NCBI GenBank assembly: GCA_946478775.1
Contig: CAMLDR010000179.1
Location: 1 to 8,357, forward strand
Direction of reading: 5' to 3'
DNA from: an uncultured Flavobacteriales bacterium
Lineage (GTDB): Bacteria; Bacteroidota; Bacteroidia; Flavobacteriales; Crocinitomicaceae
DNA: 8,357 bases
Each line of letters opens with the position of its first letter. Position 1 is the first letter of the stretch. The notes under the pieces are model-generated. The model had not been told where the DNA came from. It was given only the letters and a program-made list of their open reading frames with translations, and did no database searches. A program made the position numbers and the translations under genes. This document shows positions 4,424 to 8,357 of the stretch, in pieces.

Positions 4424-7400
4424 TTAATCAATGAGCAAATGAACATTTCCTTGCCACATTTGACCGTCCGCAGTTATTAATTGGTAGAAGTAAACACCAT
4501 CATCCAGCTTGCCACCTGAAATATCTATCCCTCCCCAATCGTTTTTATAGTTATCGGATTCAAATACGACATTCCCCCAACGATTCTGAATAATCAGTTT
4601 GGAATTTGGTTTCAAATTGGTAATATAGAATTCATCATTTGTATAATCTCCGTTAGCCGTTACGATGTTCGGAATCTTGAGTTCTCCCAGAATTTGGAAT
4701 GGCTTGGTAATTGAATCGATGCAACCGTCTACTGTTTCTACGATCAGTGTCATAGTGTAAGTAGTTTCCAACATGGAACTGTAAGTTACAGATGAACCCG
4801 TACCGATCACACCTACTCCGGAAACAGACCAGCTGTAACTTTGGAAAGGACCTCCGGAACTTGTGTTTTCAAAATTAATCACTTCACCCGGTGATGCCAT
4901 TGAATTGGAGATTGCAAAATCAGCATTCGGTCCGGCTTGTGAGCCAACAATAATTGCCGCACCACTCGTAACACAACCATTTACATCAGTAACTCCAAGC
5001 AGGTACATGCCAGCATTCAAATTCGAAAGGTTCAAAGATGTTAGCGGACTTCCTGTCCAGGAATAAACAAACGGACCATTTCCTGAAACCTGAATACCAT
5101 TGATCGCGCCATTATTCCCCACGCAGCTTTCATTTGTAACAACCATATTCGTTAAGTCGATTGTTGGTGGAGGAACCACTCCAACAAACAAGGTTGCTGT
5201 AGCCTGACATCCGTTGTTATCCGTAACTGTCAAAGTATAATTTCCGGTTGTCAAATTAGTTGCATTGATCGTATTTTGCACGGGCGAACTGTTCCAGGAA
5301 TAAGTATACGGTGCCGTTCCACCCGTAACCGTTATCCCCGTAATGGATCCCGAACCAACTGCACAATTGTCATTCGAAATAACCGCATTGTTTGTGTTTA
5401 CAGTAAGGCCGGAAGTAGTTGGAACAATAAATGTTTCCTGAACCAAACAATTTTGATCATCCGTTACTGTAATCGTATAATTTCCGGCCGCTAAAGCTCC
5501 GATACTCAAGGTAGTTTGACCATTCGGTGCCCAGGAAACCGTTGGGTTTATACCTCCAACAATCTGCAATCCATGAATTGCTCCTGTATTTCCAACACAA
5601 CCGGTTGGTGTAATAAGCAAGGTGTTCTGATCCAGACTCAACGGAATAACTGCATTCACCGTAAAAGGTCCTCCGTTCACTGTACAACCTGCTCCATTTG
5701 ATACAACTACATTGTATATCCCCGGAGATAAACCGGTTTGGTTTAATGTTGGGCTTACCACACCATTCCAGGTATAGACTAAGGTTCCAACTCCGGTTGT
5801 TGTTAATCCGGAAATAGTTCCGTCATTGAGGGCACATGTTTCATGGGTAACCTGAACATTCGCCGTATTTAAGGTCAATGAGTTTGAAGCTCCGATTGAA
5901 ATAGGGCCTGCAGTATCCGTACAGTTATTCGCGTCTGTAACCACCAATGTGTAATTTCCGGATGCTAAACCTGTTTGGTCGAGTGAAGGAGAACCTACTC
6001 CGTTCCATTGATAGGTCAGACCTGTTCCGCTTGCACTAATTCCTGTAATACTTCCGTTGTTTGCCCCACAAGTAGTTGCTGTCACAACCATATTGGTAGT
6101 ATTGATTGCCGGTCCGGGTGATACCCCGACGTTGAATGGTCCTGCAACAGCATTACATCCAAAGGCATCAGAAACAACCAGTCCATAAGTTCCACCCGGA
6201 ATGTTGGTATGATCCAATGTAGGGCTGATAACAAGGTTCCAATTATAAGTCAATGTTCCTGATCCACTTGCTGTAATCCCGGTAATCGATCCATCGTTTC
6301 CTGCGCAAGATTCAGCTGTGATAACCATATTCGTGGTATTGATTACCGGTCCTGCAATGTCATTTACTGCAAACGGACCTGCATTTGCAGTACACCCCAG
6401 GTTATCCGTAACAGTCAAATTGTAATTCCCCGCAGGAATCGCACTTAAATTCAGTGTGGAATAAGCTCCTGCATTCCAGTTATAAGTGTATCCCGGTTGT
6501 CCTCCTGAAACAGATAGGCCCGAAATTGCACCGTTTGACTGGCCACAATGAGCATCCGTAATTGCAATAGCCGCTGAATTGATTACAGGTGCACTGGAAG
6601 CTCCAATTGAAACAGGACCAACAGCTGCAGTACATCCTATATTATCCGTAACTACTAAATTATAATTTCCGCTGGCCAAACCGGTAACATCCAAAGTGGA
6701 ATATGCTCCGGAATTCCAGTTGTAAGTTAAGCTTGTTCCTGTGGCTGAAATTCCTGTTATGCTTCCATTGTTAGCACCGCAAGTAGTTCCTGTAACCACC
6801 ATATTTGTGGTATTGACCGAAGGTCCTGAATTTTGTCCTATGGCAATTGGCCCCAAAGAAGCCGTACAGCCCAAATTGTCTGTAACCAACAGGTTGTAAT
6901 TTCCGGCAGGTGCTCCACTGATATCCAATGTTGAAAACGCTCCTGTATTCCAGTTGTAAGTCAAACCGGTACCGGTTGCAGTAATTCCGGTAATGGATCC
7001 GCCACCGCCCAAACAAGATGCATTGGTAACAACCATGTTGGTTGAATTGATCGCAGGACCACTGGTACCACTAATGGTATAAGGACCTGAAGTTGCCGTA
7101 CAACCAATCCCATCGGTAACTAATACCGTATAAGATCCGGCTGATGCATTACTTAAATTCATACCGGGTGTTGTTACACCATTCCACGTAATGGTCACCG
7201 TCGGTGCTCCGCCTGAAGTTGTCAGTCCTGTGATTGAACCGCCAGTAGAACAAGTAGCATTAGAAACGACAGCTGTTCCTGAAATCGTTGGCCCTCCAAC
7301 AGTAACAGTCACCGGAACTCTGAAAGTTCCTCCGGGGCAAAACCCGACGTAATAAGTTGTTGTTACAGTAGCTGAAGGTATGTTTAATGTTAATCCGGTG

Positions 7401-8357
7401 CCAACCGAAGTGTTTCCCGTATAGGTTGTATACCAGGTAATGTTTGCATTGGTAACAGGCGCAGGTAAAGTACCCTGAACCGTTACGGACAGACTCGCCG
7501 GACTTCCACTGCAAACCGACACATTATTCGGAATCAGATTGTAGTAAGATTGTGGTAATGAGCCCTGTCCAGCCGCACCATTAGTTGCCCCGTTAGGTGG
7601 GAAGTTCGCCACTACATTTGTTATTCCGGAAGTGGTTACAATTCCACCTGCACCTCCCAAAACCGATTGACTTGGTGTCCCTGAAGTAAAGGCAATCATA
7701 CCACCACCACCACCACCACCAGGACCGTCAGCTTCACGAGCATTAATAGCTGAACCGGATACAATATCATTGTTACCACCTGTTCCTCCGTTTGCAGTTA
7801 ATGTTAGTGTATTCGGTAAAGCCGTGCCATTAGAAATAACTATTGCACCACCTGCTCCGGCGCCACCAGCGCCATCAATACCTCTTCGAGAACCGCCAGG
7901 TGCAGCATTAGTAGGATTGGACTTTTGTCCGTTAGCACCATTTGCTTCAATGGTTCCAGTTCCTGTGATGCTTCCGTAAGACTGGATGAATACAATCCCT
8001 CCTCCGGCACCTCCGCTACCTCCATCAGAATTATCCATTTCTCCGGCCCCGCCGCCGCCGCCCATAAATACACGAGTGGCATCGTATGCTAAAGGATGAC
8101 CACCCAAGCCGCCTTCCTTTCTTCTAAAATCACCTAACCAAGTAGCATTATTCGGTCCTACAGTTGATTCATCCGGATTCCAGCCTGCAACACTGCTCGT
8201 GGTTCCTGAGTAACCACCTCGTCCACCTCCGGCACTGGGAGTAGTAGCCATATTGGCTTGCTCTAAATTCCAGAAACCGGCGTATCCCGGTGTTGGCACC
8301 CCTTTTCCGTTATACATTCCTGTTCCGACATTGGATCCGCCACCGCCGCCAGCACGG
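4424..8357 (-). CDS. Giant SprB-repeat surface protein with T9SS type B sorting domain (N-terminus missing)
   Basis: The frame is open from the right window edge to TAA at 4424-4426: 1310 residues visible, and the true start and signal peptide lie outside. Residue numbers here count from the Met at 8317, which is internal because glycine-rich coding (AGGGGGSNVGTG) continues upstream of it. Order: glycine-rich region (to about 257), Ig-like domain (263-341), ten SprB-like repeats (343-1124), PKD-like domain (1129-1210), CHU_C / gliding-motility-associated C-terminal domain (1211-1297). The last is the type B T9SS signal, so the protein should cross the outer membrane by T9SS and be attached to the surface or released. 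SprB in Flavobacterium johnsoniae is a mobile gliding adhesin, but such repeats are widespread in Bacteroidota proteins without a proven gliding role, so adhesin is an inference. No strong terminator is seen after the stop. Confidence 0.93.
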   Translation of the reverse strand, partial: RAGGGGGSNVGTGMYNGKGVPTPGYAGFWNLEQANMATTPSAGGGRGGYSGTTSSVAGWNPDESTVGPNNATWLGDFRRKEGGLGGHPLAYDATRVFMGGGGGAGEMDNSDGGSGGAGGGIVFIQSYGSITGTGTIEANGANGQKSNPTNAAPGGSRRGIDGAGGAGAGGAIVISNGTALPNTLTLTANGGTGGNNDIVSGSAINAREADGPGGGGGGGMIAFTSGTPSQSVLGGAGGIVTTSGITNVVANFPPNGATNGAAGQGSLPQSYYNLIPNNVSVCSGSPASLSVTVQGTLPAPVTNANITWYTTYTGNTSVGTGLTLNIPSATVTTTYYVGFCPGGTFRVPVTVTVGGPTISGTAVVSNATCSTGGSITGLTTSGGAPTVTITWNGVTTPGMNLSNASAGSYTVLVTDGIGCTATSGPYTISGTSGPAINSTNMVVTNASCLGGGGSITGITATGTGLTYNWNTGAFSTLDISGAPAGNYNLLVTDNLGCTASLGPIAIGQNSGPSVNTTNMVVTGTTCGANNGSITGISATGTSLTYNWNSGAYSTLDVTGLASGNYNLVVTDNIGCTAAVGPVSIGASSAPVINSAAIAITDAHCGQSNGAISGLSVSGGQPGYTYNWNAGAYSTLNLSAIPAGNYNLTVTDNLGCTANAGPFAVNDIAGPVINTTNMVITAESCAGNDGSITGITASGSGTLTYNWNLVISPTLDHTNIPGGTYGLVVSDAFGCNAVAGPFNVGVSPGPAINTTNMVVTATTCGANNGSITGISASGTGLTYQWNGVGSPSLDQTGLASGNYTLVVTDANNCTDTAGPISIGASNSLTLNTANVQVTHETCALNDGTISGLTTTGVGTLVYTWNGVVSPTLNQTGLSPGIYNVVVSNGAGCTVNGGPFTVNAVIPLSLDQNTLLITPTGCVGNTGAIHGLQIVGGINPTVSWAPNGQTTLSIGALAAGNYTITVTDDQNCLVQETFIVPTTSGLTVNTNNAVISNDNCAVGSGSITGITVTGGTAPYTYSWNSSPVQNTINATNLTTGNYTLTVTDNNGCQATATLFVGVVPPPTIDLTNMVVTNESCVGNNGAINGIQVSGNGPFVYSWTGSPLTSLNLSNLNAGMYLLGVTDVNGCVTSGAAIIVGSQAGPNADFAISNSMASPGEVINFENTSSGGPFQSYSWSVSGVGVIGTGSSVTYSSMLETTYTMTLIVETVDGCIDSITKPFQILGELKIPNIVTANGDYTNDEFYITNLKPNSKLIIQNRWGNVVFESDNYKNDWGGIDISGGKLDDGVYFYQLITADGQMWQGNVHLLID
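4427..4687 (-). other. CHU_C / T9SS type B C-terminal sorting domain
   Basis: The last 87 residues of the giant protein. Hallmarks are IPNIVTANGDYTNDEFYI (1215-1232), LIIQNRWGNVVFES (1241-1254), NDWGG (1259-1263) and the closing DDGVYFYQL (1272-1280). The common PNGDG.ND motif is altered to ANGDYTND, a mild deviation. The family is recognised by PorU-type machinery for export and processing. Confidence 0.92.
4688..4933 (-). other. PKD-like domain
   Basis: Residues 1129-1210 of the giant protein: ADFAISNS at the start, PGEVINFENTSSGG, the core SYSWSVSG, and a final TYTMTLIVETVDGCIDS strand. This is the usual PKD layout (strand, turn, YxWxxG-type core, terminal strand). It acts as a spacer between the repeats and the sorting domain. 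Confidence 0.8.
4946..7291 (-). repeat. Ten tandem SprB-like repeats, period 78-80 residues
   Basis: Units start near residues 343, 421, 499, 577, 657, 736, 814, 893, 971 and 1050. Each has the plan xNTTNMVVTxxxC, then GSITGI, YxWN, SxLxxxxLxAGNYxLxVTDxxGCxA and GPxxIG. Every unit keeps two Cys 49-52 residues apart (for example 513/562, 750/799, 1065/1115). Codons differ clearly between units, so the array is not a recent DNA duplication. Beta-sandwich folds are expected. Confidence 0.9.
7295..7531 (-). other. Ig-like domain with a Cys pair
   Basis: Residues 263-341 of the giant protein: NNVSVCSGSPASLSVTV, ITWYTTYTGN, a GLTLNIPSATVTTTYYV strand pair, and a last VPVTVTVGG strand. C269 and C327 could form a disulfide. 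It resembles Ig-like domains that precede repeat arrays in other Bacteroidota surface proteins. It links the glycine-rich region to the SprB repeats. Confidence 0.65.
7547..8357 (-). other. Glycine-rich region with three hydrophobic-capped glycine blocks
   Basis: About the first 257 visible residues, continuing off the edge. Gly runs are followed by short hydrophobic strands: GGAGGGIVFIQS (102-113), GGAGAGGAIVISNG (151-164) and GGGGGGMIAFTSG (201-213), with TGTIEANGANG and LTLTANGGTGG after the first two. Such patterns are seen in large secreted proteins and may build a beta-solenoid or a polyglycine-helix bundle. No enzyme motif was found. Confidence 0.75.
7700..7720 (-). repeat. (GGT)7 trinucleotide microsatellite
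   Basis: Seven identical GGT codons on the coding strand encode Gly200-206 in the glycine-rich region. Replication slippage here would change the glycine count without breaking the frame. Confidence 0.85.

Noticed and set aside
4946..7291. Regular repeats as a CRISPR array
   Set aside because: The period is about 235 bases, units vary, and all are one open reading frame with a clear protein pattern.
7770..7979. Plus-strand open frame rich in Pro and Ala opposite the glycine-rich region
   Set aside because: It is the antisense shadow of Gly codons, with no promoter or family resemblance; the same holds for other opposite-strand frames over the giant gene.
8315..8317. ATG at 8317 as true start of the giant protein
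   Set aside because: The same frame stays open and glycine-rich up to the window edge, and no signal peptide follows this Met although the protein carries a T9SS sorting domain.

Overview
This window reads as chromosomal DNA from a Bacteroidota bacterium, probably Flavobacteriales. A Fluviicola-like (Crocinitomicaceae) host is a guess from gene style only. The evidence is a large surface protein with ten SprB-type repeats and a CHU_C / type B type IX secretion (T9SS) C-terminal domain, AT-rich gaps, and promoter boxes of the Bacteroidota form TTG-N19-TAnnTTTG. All seven protein genes I can support lie on the minus strand, so transcription runs from high to low coordinates.

From right to left: (1) 4424 to the right edge is the 3' part of a giant secreted protein (at least 1310 residues; N-terminus outside the window). 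Its order is a glycine-rich region, an Ig-like domain, ten SprB-like repeats, a PKD-like domain and the T9SS sorting domain. (2) 3804-4376 is a SiaB-like kinase (GHKL fold). One base after its stop starts 2894-3802, a class IV-type histone deacetylase family protein with an intact active site; the two look like an operon. (3) 2692-2893 is a gap with a 100-bp palindromic intergenic repeat and a good promoter for a 46-residue cysteine- and lysine-rich protein (2551-2691). (4) 2006-2518, 1216-2016 and 875-1219 form an overlapping cluster: a small outer-membrane barrel-like protein, a divergent glycerophosphodiesterase-like lipoprotein, and a SUI1/YciH-type translation factor. (5) 542-874 has no protein gene. 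(6) 2-541 is pyrR, complete, with a promoter so close to its start codon that the mRNA may be leaderless.

The most unusual structure is in the gap at 542-874. On the plus strand, opposite to every gene here, there is a consensus-like promoter (700-729), then a 22-bp stem-loop (780-868) followed directly by seven T residues (870-876). Together they look like a self-contained, terminated small-RNA unit of about 140 nt. A 7-bp inverted repeat exactly fills the 19-bp promoter spacer and could be an operator. This is inferred from sequence only and needs transcript data.

How the genes work together: pyrR is expected to serve pyrimidine supply. The SiaB-like/HDAC pair suggests a signalling or protein-modification unit. 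The giant repeat protein is an exported adhesin-like surface protein. No mobile element, CRISPR array, rRNA or tRNA was seen.
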